64,000 nucleotides of DNA from Pseudomonas sp. NKUCC02_KPG (GCF_019345465.1 NZ_JAHKRC010000016.1:1-64000); one strand, 5' to 3'. Positions 34,582 to 43,287 are shown, counted from the first letter of the stretch. The notes: a model not told the origin generated them from the sequence alone. A program made the numbers and translations.

Positions 34582-35423
34582 TCCTTGATCTCCGCCAGTA
34601 CGCTTGGGTCGAGCCGGTCACGCAATGCATCGCCCAGCAGGTTGAAGGCCATGACCGAGATAAAGATCATCAGGCCGGGCCAGAGCAGGAGCTGCGGCTG
34701 GGTCCAGATAAACTCCTTGGCGTCGTTGATCATCACCCCCCACTCAGGCGTCGGCGGGCTGACGCCCAGACCGAGAAAGGACAGGCCCGAGACGTGCAGC
34801 ATCATATGGCCGATGTCCATCGACGCCAGGACCAGCAACTGCCCCACGACGTTGGGCATCACGTGCTGGCGCAGGCGGGTCAGGCGTGAAGCACCGGCCA
34901 GTTGCGAAGCCAGTACATAGTCGCGATTGCGCTGGGCCAGGACCATGCCGCGTACCATTCGCGCATACCAGGCCCAGTGGGACAGGGCGATCGCGATGAT
35001 GACGTTGGTCAGGCCGGTGCCCAGCAAGGCAATCAGAAAGAACGCCAGCACCAGAGTAGGGAAGGTCAGGAACATGTCGCAAAGACGCATCAGGAACATG
35101 TCCACCTTGCCGCCGACGATGCCCGCGATACCGCCAATGACCACGCCCAGCACCAGCACCAGGCCCAGCACCAGCACCACGCTGCCCAGGGACAGTTGCG
35201 TCCCGACGATAAGGCGCGAGAGCACGTCGCGCCCCAGGTGGTCGGTGCCCAGCCAATGGCTGGCGCTGGCGGGCAGCAGGCGGTCGTCCAGATTCACCAG
35301 GGTCGCGTCGTAAGGCGCCAGCCAGGGGCCGAGCAGCGCCATCACCAGCAACAGGGCCACCAGTACGTAACCGATGCGCAGGCCGTGTTTTTTGCGGGTA
35401 TAAGCCGCAGCTATTGCGCTCAT
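34578..35423 (-). CDS. nikC: Nickel ABC importer permease NikC
   Basis: DppC/NikC-type permease, 281 aa, about 6 membrane segments with LGTDHLGRDVLSRLIVGTQL near the N-terminus and the EAA-type loop ASQLAGASRLTRLRQHVMPN in the middle. The start at 35423 overlaps nikB (ATGA); the longer reading frame up to 35699 lies inside nikB. Confidence 0.9.
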   Translation of the reverse strand: MSAIAAAYTRKKHGLRIGYVLVALLLVMALLGPWLAPYDATLVNLDDRLLPASASHWLGTDHLGRDVLSRLIVGTQLSLGSVVLVLGLVLVLGVVIGGIAGIVGGKVDMFLMRLCDMFLTFPTLVLAFFLIALLGTGLTNVIIAIALSHWAWYARMVRGMVLAQRNRDYVLASQLAGASRLTRLRQHVMPNVVGQLLVLASMDIGHMMLHVSGLSFLGLGVSPPTPEWGVMINDAKEFIWTQPQLLLWPGLMIFISVMAFNLLGDALRDRLDPSVLAEIKE

Positions 35424-36361
35424 GCCATCACCCCCGACAGACGCGTACGTGGATCGAGCCAGGCGTAGCAGATGTCCACCACCAGATTGCACACCACCAG
35501 CAGCGTGGTCAGCAGCAGGGTGAAGCACTGCATCACCGGAAAGTCGCGATTGAGCACCGCGCTGACCGCGAAGCGCCCGACACCGGGCCAGGCGAAGATG
35601 GTTTCGATCACCAGTGCACCGCCCAGCAACTCGCCGATATGCATGCCCGTGGCGGTCACCAGCGGCATCCAGGCATTGCGCAGGATATGGTCGCGCCACA
35701 CCCGTTTTTCATTGAGGCCACGGGCCCGGGCGTAAAACACATGACGATGCTGGCGCACGTCGAGCAGGCTGGCGCGCAGCAGGCGGGCGTTGATCGACAT
35801 CGACATCAGCGCAATGGCCAGGACCGGCATCAGCAGATGCTGCGGGCTGCCCCGGCCCATCGGTGGCAACCAGCCCAGCCACAGGGAGAACAAGGCGATC
35901 AGCAGAAATGCCAGCCAGAAATTGGGCATCGACACGCCGATAAAGGTGATGAAACGCACCACCTGATCGGGCCAGCGTCCTTTCCAGCGGGCAGCCGCCA
36001 GGCCCAGAGGAATGCTCATCACCAGCGTGGTGAGCAGGGCCAGGCCACCCAGCTGCAAGGTAGCAGGCAGGTAATAGAGGATGTCGTCGAGCACCGGGCG
36101 CCCGGTGATATAGGAAATGCCGAAATCGAGATGCAGGGCATTCCACAGCCAGGTGAGGTATTGCTCGGGCAGGGGGCGGTCAAGGCCAAGGGCATGGCGC
36201 GCCTCGGCCAGAGCGGTGTCGGTGGGCGGGATCTGCGACAGGCGCAGATAGTCCAGTGCCGGGTCGCCGTTGCCCAGGTGCAGCAGGACAAAGACGATCA
36301 ACGACACCCCCAGCAGCACCGGGATCAGCAGCACAAGCCGCAGGATGATATAGCGCAGCAT
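35420..36361 (-). CDS. nikB: Nickel ABC importer permease NikB
   Basis: DppB/NikB-type permease, 313 aa. It opens MLRYIILRLVLLIPVLLGVS, followed by a periplasmic loop and the EAA-like segment YARARGLNEKRVWRDHILRN. It starts 2 bp after the end of nikA. Typical length, all segments intact. Confidence 0.92.
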   Translation of the reverse strand: MLRYIILRLVLLIPVLLGVSLIVFVLLHLGNGDPALDYLRLSQIPPTDTALAEARHALGLDRPLPEQYLTWLWNALHLDFGISYITGRPVLDDILYYLPATLQLGGLALLTTLVMSIPLGLAAARWKGRWPDQVVRFITFIGVSMPNFWLAFLLIALFSLWLGWLPPMGRGSPQHLLMPVLAIALMSMSINARLLRASLLDVRQHRHVFYARARGLNEKRVWRDHILRNAWMPLVTATGMHIGELLGGALVIETIFAWPGVGRFAVSAVLNRDFPVMQCFTLLLTTLLVVCNLVVDICYAWLDPRTRLSGVMA

Positions 36362-36363
36362 GG

Positions 36364-37938
36364 TTATGGCTTCCCTGTGGTTGGGTGCATGACCTCGAAC
36401 GGCACGTCAAACAGCGTGCTGCCGAATTGCACGTTGTCGACGTTGTTGCCGCTGACACTGATGGCCGTAAGGTGTGAGATCGGCAGGTACACCGCCTGAT
36501 CGTGCAGGGTGGTGAGGATTTCGCGGTAATCCTCGGCGCGCTTGCTTTCATCCGTTTCGCCCAGGACTTCGGCGATTTTATGGTCGATGGCGTCCTTCAT
36601 CGGCAGGCCGCGTTGGGCCATGTAATCCGCGTGGCCTGCGTAGCGCATGGAGCTGACAAATGAGTGGGGGTCATAGGGCGCGCCCCAGGTGTCGGCGAAA
36701 ATCATGCCGAACTTGCCTTCACGCTGGCGCTGGACCAGGGCGCCGTCTTCTTCGGCGCGCAACTTGACCTCGATACCGACCTTGGCCAACTCCCCCTGAA
36801 TGATTTCAGCGAGATTTTTTTGCAGGGCGCTGGGGCCCAGAAACACCAGGTCGGTGCTCAGTGGCTTGCCGTCTTTCTCGCGAATGCGTTTACCCGCAGG
36901 GACTTTCCAGCCAGCCGCCTCAAGGGTTTTTTTCGCCTGCTCGGGGTCATGGGGCAAAGCCTTGAGGCCAAGATCGGCGTACGGCATGTTACTGGCGAAC
37001 AGCGCATCGGCACGGGGTTCCTGGCCATGCAGCACCTTGGCGATGATGGTGTCCTTGTCCACGGCCTGATTGATTGCCTGGCGCACCGCCAGTTCATTGG
37101 TGGGTGCCAGGCCGGTGTTCATTGCCACGGTGCGAGTGGCCAGTGGTGCGGAAATGGCGGCTTTGAAGCCTGAATCGCGCAGGCGTACGAAAGTGCCCGG
37201 CGAAATTTCGCCGTCGGCGCCCTGGATCAGATCGATTTCTCCGGTTTGCAGGGCGATGGCGCGGCTGTCGGGGTCGGAGATGACCTTGACCATGACCGAG
37301 TCATAGGCCGGTTTTGGCCCCCAGTAGTGCTCGTTACGGTCGAAGCGGTCGTATTCGCCGCGCCGGGTCTGGGCGAGCACCCAGGGCCCGGTGCCCACCG
37401 GCGTGCCCGGCTTGGCGTCGGGTGCGCCAAACCGCAGCGGGCGCACTTGTGCCAGCTCCATCAGGGTCGGGTAATAAGGGTGTTTGAGCACCAGCACCAG
37501 CGTGTGCTCGTCCGGCGCTTCGACGCGCTCAAGGGTGGAGACCAGCTCCATCCACTGGTGGCGCTTGCTGTTGGCCAGCACCGCATCAAGGTTGGTTTTG
37601 GCGGCACTCGCGTTGAAGGGGCTGCCATCACTGAAGGTTACGTTGTCGCGCAGGGTGAAGGTGTAGGTCTTGCCGTCCGGCGACACGGTCCAGTGAGTTG
37701 CGAGCCAGGGTTCCAGGGTGCCCTGTGCCGTGTACCGCACCAGGGGTTCATAGACCATTGCCTGGGCATACATCTGGTTGGGCGAGTAGCCTCGGGGGTC
37801 CAGCGGACCAGCATTGGTCGGCCATGAATAGGTCAGCGTGGGGGCCGGGGCGGCGGCCCAGGCAGTCGAGATGCCTGCGCTCAGGCAGGCTCCAATCATC
37901 CATAAAGCCAGCTGTTTTTTAGTCCGTGACTGCTTCAC
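36364..37938 (-). CDS. nikA: Nickel-binding periplasmic protein NikA
   Basis: Class of SBP_bac_5, 524 aa, with a signal peptide ending near residue 28 (STAWA). It matches E. coli NikA at WPTNAGPLDPRGYSPNQMYA, QAMVYEPLVRY, FTLRDNVTFSDGSPFNA and FGMIFADTWGAPYDPHSFVS. NikA delivers Ni(II), in E. coli as a complex with histidine or other chelators, to the NikBC channel. It is divergent from nikR, with a NikR operator between them. Confidence 0.94.
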   Translation of the reverse strand: MKQSRTKKQLALWMIGACLSAGISTAWAAAPAPTLTYSWPTNAGPLDPRGYSPNQMYAQAMVYEPLVRYTAQGTLEPWLATHWTVSPDGKTYTFTLRDNVTFSDGSPFNASAAKTNLDAVLANSKRHQWMELVSTLERVEAPDEHTLVLVLKHPYYPTLMELAQVRPLRFGAPDAKPGTPVGTGPWVLAQTRRGEYDRFDRNEHYWGPKPAYDSVMVKVISDPDSRAIALQTGEIDLIQGADGEISPGTFVRLRDSGFKAAISAPLATRTVAMNTGLAPTNELAVRQAINQAVDKDTIIAKVLHGQEPRADALFASNMPYADLGLKALPHDPEQAKKTLEAAGWKVPAGKRIREKDGKPLSTDLVFLGPSALQKNLAEIIQGELAKVGIEVKLRAEEDGALVQRQREGKFGMIFADTWGAPYDPHSFVSSMRYAGHADYMAQRGLPMKDAIDHKIAEVLGETDESKRAEDYREILTTLHDQAVYLPISHLTAISVSGNNVDNVQFGSTLFDVPFEVMHPTTGKP

Positions 37939-37984
37939 ACTGCTTCTCCCTCAATTGATGGCTATTGGCCTGATCAGATGCTGG

Positions 37985-38012
37985 GTATGAAGTCTATGTC
38001 AAAAGTTCATAA
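37985..38012. promoter_or_regulatory. NikR operator (GTATGA-N16-TCATAA)
   Basis: GTATGA (37985-37990), spacer of exactly 16, then TCATAA (38007-38012). This differs from the E. coli NikR consensus GTATGA-N16-TCATAC in one terminal base. It lies 47 bp upstream of nikA and 16 bp before nikR, so Ni-loaded NikR could block both. Confidence 0.88.
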
Positions 38013-38028
38013 CTGCGAGGCTGATTGG

Positions 38029-38427
38029 ATGCTGAGGGTCACTATTTCGCTGGACGATGATTTGTTGGCTGCCATTGATGCGCGCGTGGGCACCCACGGC
38101 TATCAGGGGCGCTCCGAGGCCATACGTGATTTATTGCGTGCCGGGTTGCTGGAACCGGAGCAGGGTGACCCTCAAAGTGCCTGTGTCGCGACCTTGAGCT
38201 ACGTGTATGACCACGCTACGCGGGAGTTGTCCAAGCGTCTGAATACGGCCTTTCATGAGCACCATGACCTGACGCTGTCGACGCTGCATGTGCACCTGGA
38301 TCAGGGCAAGTGCATGGAAGTCTCGGTGCTCAAGGGCACGGTGGGGAAGGTGGCGGAGCTGACGCGTCATGTGATGGCCGAGCGTGGGGTTCGGCATGGC
38401 AGTGCGCAGATTATTCCGTTGGGCTAG
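38029..38427 (+). CDS. nikR: Nickel-responsive repressor NikR
   Basis: Ribbon-helix-helix repressor of 132 aa with a C-terminal ACT-like nickel domain. Nickel ligands keep E. coli numbering: His76, His87, His89 and Cys95 (LHVHLDQGKCMEV). The DNA-binding head is MLRVTISLDDDLLAAID. The start at 38029 follows GAGG with 8-nt spacing; the upstream ATG at 37978 adds 17 residues not found in the family and precedes the operator. Confidence 0.95.
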   Translation: MLRVTISLDDDLLAAIDARVGTHGYQGRSEAIRDLLRAGLLEPEQGDPQSACVATLSYVYDHATRELSKRLNTAFHEHHDLTLSTLHVHLDQGKCMEVSVLKGTVGKVAELTRHVMAERGVRHGSAQIIPLG

Positions 38428-38473
38428 GTGGGCCGGGTACCAAAAGCACTATGTGGCGGCTTGCGCACGACCT

Positions 38474-38639
38474 GTAGTCGCTGACGAGCCGTGCGAGGCT
38501 GCGATCGTCTTGGTGCGCCACTGCGACGTAGCAGTCGTGAAATCAGCTTGCACGATTAATCAGGCACTGCGCGTGTACCGGTTTAGCGACTGCTTCACGC
38601 TCGAACGTAGCCTCGTTCTACTCGTCAACTGCTACGTAG
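38474..38639. repeat. Dispersed intergenic repeat copy
   Basis: Begins GTAGTCGCTGACGAGCCGTG, then CGAGGCTGCGATCG, and ends with the inverted partner CTCGTCAACTGCTACGTAG. The body (GCAGTCGTGAAATCAGCTTG, etc.) matches the units at 42811-43287. Its right end overlaps the stop codon of the converging MFS gene. Confidence 0.8.
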
Positions 38640-39842
38640 AGGGCCCGATACAACGCGTTGCAGGTGTCGCCACACCAGTCGGCCCAGGGTAATGGACCAG
38701 TTGCACAAGGCAATCCCCAGGATTATCCAGAGCAGGGTGTGCATTCCGTAGTTAACGATGATCTGCCCGGCCAGCCAGGGGAAACCGAATACCCCGACAA
38801 AATACGCCAGGCTGAACAGCACCAGCGACTGTGGCGTCAGCCCGGTAGGTGCTTCGTTGGCAGCCAGGCCGTTGATTACCGAGTACGTCAGGCCGTAGCC
38901 GACCCCAAGCACAATGGCTGCCAATAAATAGATGAACCCGGAGCTGACAAAGAACATCAGCATCAACACCGAAACCACCATCAAGGCCGTCAGCAAGCAG
39001 GACATGACATAGGGGTCACGCCTGACAATCAACCCCGCAATCAGCAGGCGACAGGTGATTGCGGCACCCATGAAGCCCAGGAAGAAGAGTGAATAGTCCA
39101 GCTGGTTGAGTGTCGCGTAAGAGGTTTGAAAACTGGACAACCCTCCGAAGATGGCGCCGCCCAGGCCAACCATCATGATCGCGAACACGGCCTTGGAACG
39201 CAGCACCAGCGCAGCAGCCTGCGGCGTGATTTTGCAGGGGGCGACGGAGCCGGGTGTGCTGTGCTGGCGCTTGATTCCTGGGCCGATGACCACAAACATC
39301 AGGCCACCCAGCAGGCTGGCAACGGCCGCCACCAGGAACGCCGATTCCACCGGGTAACCCAGTGCCTGGGCTGCACGACCGAGCAAGGGGCCCGTGCCGA
39401 TGCCGGTCATCATGCTGCCCGAGAGCAAGGCGAAGTGTTTCACCCGTTGCGCGGGCTCGATGAGCATGGCCACGACGATCGGCCCCAGGTTGTAAAACAC
39501 TCCCCAGCCCAACCCCAGCAGCAAGCCAAAGATCAGCACCGCGGTGCCATGATCGGGCAAGGTAGCGAAACCCAGGCAGGCGGCGGCCAGCAGCAGGGAG
39601 CCACAGGCTATGGCCCTGGGAGCGCCGAACAGGTCGGTCAGGTGGCCGGAAAAAATCACTGCCAGGAAGGTACTCAGCATGGCGACCGAGATGATCGTGC
39701 CAGCCTGCGACTCACTGCCGCCGTGGGCGCTGAGCATCATGGCCAGTAAAAAAGTGGTGCCATAAGACAACGACAGCAGGTAACTGGCGAGGCAGAAGAG
39801 CCCGAAGACGCCCTTGGCCTGTTGGGGGGGAGTGGATGGCAT
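38625..39842 (-). CDS. MFS transporter, function unassigned
   Basis: MFS carrier of 405 aa with about 12 membrane segments and the family loop GHLTDLFGAPRAIACGSLLL. The start at 39842 (MPSTPPQQAKG) is preferred over 39884; neither has a strong ribosome binding site. The last six residues (GPLRSS) and the stop fall in the dispersed repeat, suggesting the C-terminus was modified by it. It converges on nikR. I do not recognise a substrate. MFS exporters sit beside nickel/opine importers in some bacteria, but no metallophore synthesis gene is present here. Confidence 0.8.
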   Translation of the reverse strand: MPSTPPQQAKGVFGLFCLASYLLSLSYGTTFLLAMMLSAHGGSESQAGTIISVAMLSTFLAVIFSGHLTDLFGAPRAIACGSLLLAAACLGFATLPDHGTAVLIFGLLLGLGWGVFYNLGPIVVAMLIEPAQRVKHFALLSGSMMTGIGTGPLLGRAAQALGYPVESAFLVAAVASLLGGLMFVVIGPGIKRQHSTPGSVAPCKITPQAAALVLRSKAVFAIMMVGLGGAIFGGLSSFQTSYATLNQLDYSLFFLGFMGAAITCRLLIAGLIVRRDPYVMSCLLTALMVVSVLMLMFFVSSGFIYLLAAIVLGVGYGLTYSVINGLAANEAPTGLTPQSLVLFSLAYFVGVFGFPWLAGQIIVNYGMHTLLWIILGIALCNWSITLGRLVWRHLQRVVSGPLRSS

Positions 39843-39909
39843 TGCGGGTCGTCCCTGAAGTTCGAGTGTTGTTGTGCGGCACATCGAACGTTAATAACAG
39901 ACAACCCCT

Positions 39910-39943
39910 GATCTCAGGATTCAAACCTTTGAATCCTGAGATC
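39910..39943. promoter_or_regulatory. Perfect 16-bp inverted repeat upstream of the 38625 MFS gene
   Basis: GATCTCAGGATTCAAA (39910-39925), CC, TTTGAATCCTGAGATC (39928-39943). It lies 68 bp before the MFS start and 60 bp after the stop of the aromatic-acid MFS gene. It could be an operator or the terminator of that upstream gene; the 2-nt loop and moderate GC fit an operator or cruciform better than a terminator. Confidence 0.55.
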
Positions 39944-40002
39944 GGCAGAACCTAAACAAACACGCTGTCGAGACGCTTCAAGCCACAGAGCGCAGCCTTG
40001 GG

Positions 40003-41223
40003 TTACTGGTCAGCGGCCACAAATCCCGGTTTCAGGCTCGCACTTTGATGGGCGCGGGTAATCACCGTGATGACCGCCAATGCCGCAATGACCAGTCCCG
40101 GTGAAGTCGCCAGCAGCACCCCGGTCGTTCCGGCCCCGGCGGCGAGGATCTGACCTGCGGCCAAGGGACCTGCAACCGAACCCAGGCGCCCGATAGCGAC
40201 CGCAGCGCCGACGCCGGTTGCCCGTACGGCGGTCGGGTACAGTGGCGGAGCCATTGCATACAGCACCAGCTGCGCCGCCATGACAAACAGGCCCACGGCA
40301 AAGCCTGCGGTGGCCACGGGCACAATCCCTACCGAAAAGCCGATCCCGGCCAGTGATGCCAGTAGCCCGGCATAGACGCCCAGAACCACCTTGATCGGGT
40401 TGCAGCGGTCCAGCAGCAGGCCACCGAGCAAGGAACCCAAAGCACCGCCTATGTTGAACAGCATTTGCACCATGCCCGCTTGCGGTTTGGTAAAGCCCTG
40501 GGCGAGCAGCAGCGTGGGCAGCCAGTTCAGCAGCATGTACATCACGGTCAGGGTAAAGAAGTAACTGAGCCACAACGCCAGGGTCGAACGGCCACGACCT
40601 TCACCAAACAGTGCCTGGCCCGTGGACACGCGCAAAGCCTGACTGACGTCCTGGCGGAAAACCCGGGACTCGGGCAGCAGGATGATCATCAGGGGCACTA
40701 CCAGCAACGGGGCCAGCCCGCCGATGATAAAGGTGGTTTGCCAGTGGTCATGGGAGAACATCGCCACTACCGCTGCCAATGCGCCGCCCAGTGGCACGCC
40801 GCAATACATGATGCTGATCGCTGTGCCACGACGGCGTTCGTCTACCGCTTCGGCACACAGGGCGATCAGGTTGGGCAGGGCAGCGCCCAGGCCAAGACCC
40901 GTCATGAATCGCACCAGCAGCAAGTGGGAGTAGCTGTCTACATAGGCGGTCAACAGGGAGAAGACGCCAAACAGGATGACCGCGCCGATGAGGATCTTTT
41001 TACGGCCGATTCGATCGGCAATCCAGCCGCCGAAGAATGCACCGGGCAGCAGGCCGATGATCCCGGCACTGAACACCCAGCCCATCATTTTCGGGTCCAG
41101 GGCAAAGGTTTGACGCAGGCCGGCGGCGGCAGTGCCCGCGGCTTGCAGGTCAAACCCTTCGATAAGCGCAACGATAAAGCACAAAGCGATTGTCAGCGTC
41201 GAACGATGCTGTGGAGTGTTCAT
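40003..41223 (-). CDS. MFS aromatic-acid:H+ symporter (AAHS/MhpT-like)
   Basis: MFS protein of 406 aa, 12 segments, of the aromatic acid:proton symporter group (PcaK, BenK, MhpT). The group motifs are visible: EGFDLQAAGTAAAGL in segment 1, GGWIADRIGRKKILIG in the first cytoplasmic loop and PTAVRATGVGAAVAIGRLGS in the late loop. It is divergent from an OprD-family porin with a PcaR-like site in the 298-bp gap. No benK or benE lies in the ben operon, so this may serve benzoate or hydroxycinnamate uptake; not decided by sequence. Confidence 0.85.
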   Translation of the reverse strand: MNTPQHRSTLTIALCFIVALIEGFDLQAAGTAAAGLRQTFALDPKMMGWVFSAGIIGLLPGAFFGGWIADRIGRKKILIGAVILFGVFSLLTAYVDSYSHLLLVRFMTGLGLGAALPNLIALCAEAVDERRRGTAISIMYCGVPLGGALAAVVAMFSHDHWQTTFIIGGLAPLLVVPLMIILLPESRVFRQDVSQALRVSTGQALFGEGRGRSTLALWLSYFFTLTVMYMLLNWLPTLLLAQGFTKPQAGMVQMLFNIGGALGSLLGGLLLDRCNPIKVVLGVYAGLLASLAGIGFSVGIVPVATAGFAVGLFVMAAQLVLYAMAPPLYPTAVRATGVGAAVAIGRLGSVAGPLAAGQILAAGAGTTGVLLATSPGLVIAALAVITVITRAHQSASLKPGFVAADQ

Positions 41224-41403
41224 GGACGAACCTCGTTATTGTTTTTGTAGGGGGGCTTTCTGCGAGCCAAATAAAGATTAACAAAGATAACTAAAAAAAG
41301 AAGCTGAGATTGTTATTGGCTTCAAAATGAGATTAAAGGTGTTTAAGACGGGCTTTTAGCCAGTATCTGCCAGTGAATATCAAAACTAGATAAGAAACAT
41401 AAT

Positions 41404-41418
41404 GTTCGATTATCGGTC
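41404..41418. promoter_or_regulatory. PcaR-box-like site in the MFS/porin divergent gap
   Basis: GTTCGATTATCGGTC shares the core CGATTATCG with the sites at 8284, 51426 and 57528. It is 104 bp before the porin start (41522) and 181 bp before the divergent MFS start (41223). The rest of 41224-41521 is AT-rich and holds no gene. Confidence 0.5.
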
Positions 41419-41521
41419 ATTTATGATTGACGTTGCTTTGACTTGTTTCCATTCTCTGGCTCAGGAAACGCCAAGAGAGCGTTCTGGTTCTGTCAAAAAC
41501 AACAATAAATGGACATTCAAT

Positions 41522-42805
41522 ATGCATACGCTCAACCAAGGCGCCCTGCGCTTGTTCCCGCTTTCGTGCATTGCCCTGTGCCTGTTCAGCACCCCGGTTT
41601 GGGCCCAGGGATTTATCGAAGACAGTCACGGCACCCTGACCTTGCGCAACTACTACATGGACCGTGATTACAAGGACGGTGGCGCCAAGACCGCAGCGCG
41701 GGAATGGGCCCAGGGCTTCATTGCCAACATGGAGTCGGGCTTTACCGAAGGTACAGTCGGTTTCGGGCTGGATGTGCGTGGTCTGCTGGGGGTCAAGCTG
41801 GACTCTTCGCCTGACCGCAGCGGCACCGAACTGCTGCCGGTCAATAGTGACAAACAGGCTGCGGATGAGTACTCGCGACTGGCCTTCACCGGCAAGCTGC
41901 GTTTTAGCCAGACCACGCTCAAGACCGGTGATGTGTCGATTTTTCTGCCGTTTGCCTTTGCCAGCCCGTCGCGGCTGTTGCCCCAGTCCTTTCGCGGGAC
42001 CACCGTCAGCTCCAAAGAAATTGACGGCCTGACCTTCAACACCGGTTATATCGACGCGATCAACAAACGTGACTCCACCAACTACCAGGCCATGACCATC
42101 GCGTCCCCCAATGGCCGATTCAAGGGCTCGGCTGAAACCTCGCACCTGGCTTACGGCGGTGGTGATTATCAGGTCAACAAGAACCTGAGCGTGCGCGCCT
42201 ACCATGTCGAGGTGGCGGATTTGTACAAGCAAAGCACCCTGGCATTGCTGCACGACCTGCCCCTGGGTGACGGCGTGCTGACCACCGACCTGCGCAGTTT
42301 TTTCAGTGATGAGGCGGGCAGTGCCACAGCAGGCAAGGTCGACAACATCAACGCATCGGCGCTGTTGGGTTATCGGCTGGGTGGGCATCGTTTAAGTGTG
42401 GGCTACATGCACTCCAGCGGTGATACGGCGACGCCTTACATCTCGGGTACAGAGTTGATGGGCATGAGCGAAATGACCATGAGTTCGGACTTTCTCAATG
42501 CCAAGGAGCGCACCTGGCAGGCCATTTACGACTACGACTTCACGGCGGTGGGGGTGGTGGGATTGAAAGGGCGGTTGCGTTATGTGCGCGGTGACAATAT
42601 CGAACTGGCGTCCTTGAATGCGGATGATCGCAAGGAGCGCGAGTTTCAGATGGAGCTGGGGTACGTGATCCAGAGCGGGCCGCTGAAAAACCTGGGTCTT
42701 TTGGCGAGGAAGTCTATTTACCGAAACGACTTCCCGACAGGTGCGGCCTTTCGCGATGAAAACCAGACCCGCTTTCTGGCCATCTATACCTTGCCGATCT
42801 GGTAG
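41522..42805 (+). CDS. OprD-family outer-membrane porin
   Basis: Beta-barrel porin of 427 aa; the signal peptide ends near residue 28 (FSTPVWA), then QGFIEDSHGTLTLRNYYMDR, the OprD opening. Further markers are EWAQGFIANMESGFTEGTVG, VGFGLDVRGLLGVKLDSSPD and FRGTTVSSKEIDGLTFNTGY. It ends in ...YTLPIW, an aromatic terminal residue as expected for an outer-membrane barrel. The ATG at 41522 is chosen because the longer frame from 41402 precedes the signal peptide. Likely passes an aromatic acid to the divergent MFS carrier. Confidence 0.9.
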   Translation: MHTLNQGALRLFPLSCIALCLFSTPVWAQGFIEDSHGTLTLRNYYMDRDYKDGGAKTAAREWAQGFIANMESGFTEGTVGFGLDVRGLLGVKLDSSPDRSGTELLPVNSDKQAADEYSRLAFTGKLRFSQTTLKTGDVSIFLPFAFASPSRLLPQSFRGTTVSSKEIDGLTFNTGYIDAINKRDSTNYQAMTIASPNGRFKGSAETSHLAYGGGDYQVNKNLSVRAYHVEVADLYKQSTLALLHDLPLGDGVLTTDLRSFFSDEAGSATAGKVDNINASALLGYRLGGHRLSVGYMHSSGDTATPYISGTELMGMSEMTMSSDFLNAKERTWQAIYDYDFTAVGVVGLKGRLRYVRGDNIELASLNADDRKEREFQMELGYVIQSGPLKNLGLLARKSIYRNDFPTGAAFRDENQTRFLAIYTLPIW

Positions 42806-42810
42806 GGGCG

Positions 42811-43287
42811 GTTTTGCGACCGCTGCGCGCTCGATCGCAGCCTCGTACTACTCGTCAGCGACTACAACACGGAGATGGTGGTGAATCTGTAGTCGCTGAC
42901 GAGCCGTGCGAGGCTGCGTCCGGCTGCGAAGCAGTCGTGAAACCGGCTTGCACGGTTAATCCGGTATTGCGCGTGTTGCGGTTTTGCGACCGCTGCGCGC
43001 TCGATCGCAGCCTCGTACTACTCGTCAGCGACTACAACACGGAGAGGGTGGTGAATCTGTAGTCGCTGACGAGCCATGCGAGGCTGCGTCCGGCTGCGAA
43101 GCAGTCGTGAAACCGGCTTGCACGGTTAATCAGGCATTGCGCGTATTGCGGTTTTGCGACCGCTGCGTCGCAGTGGCGCACCATCTCGATCGCAGCCTCG
43201 TACTACTCGTCAGCGACTACAACACGGAGAGGGTGGCGAATCTGTAGTCGCTGACGAGCCGTGCGAGGCTGCGTTCGGCTACGCAGT
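42811..43287. repeat. 170-bp tandem repeat array (about 2.8 units)
   Basis: Units begin GTTTTGCGACCGCTGCG at 42811, 42981 and 43151, each exactly 170 bp apart. Units 1 and 2 are nearly identical. Unit 3 has a 17-bp insertion near 43168 (TCGCAGTGGCGCACCAT) and ends near 43287. Each unit contains the inverted halves ATCGCAGCCTCG...CTCGTCAGCGACTAC and GTAGTCGCTGACGAGCC, then GTGCGAGGCTGCG, so each can fold into a large hairpin. Short frames inside are repeat-derived. It fills the 497-bp gap between the porin gene and the MarR gene. Confidence 0.9.

Noticed and set aside
33026..36361. Dipeptide (dpp/opp) importer in place of nickel importer
   Set aside because: NikA-specific motifs, divergent nikR with all four nickel ligands and a NikR operator make nickel much more likely.
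42814..43247. Two overlapping frames of 82 and 87 aa with almost identical proteins
   Set aside because: They are translations of the 170-bp tandem repeat, with no ribosome binding site; the likeness comes from the DNA repeat.
42811..43287. Regularly spaced repeats that could suggest a CRISPR array
   Set aside because: Units are 170 bp, and adjacent units match along their whole length with no unique spacers; no cas genes.
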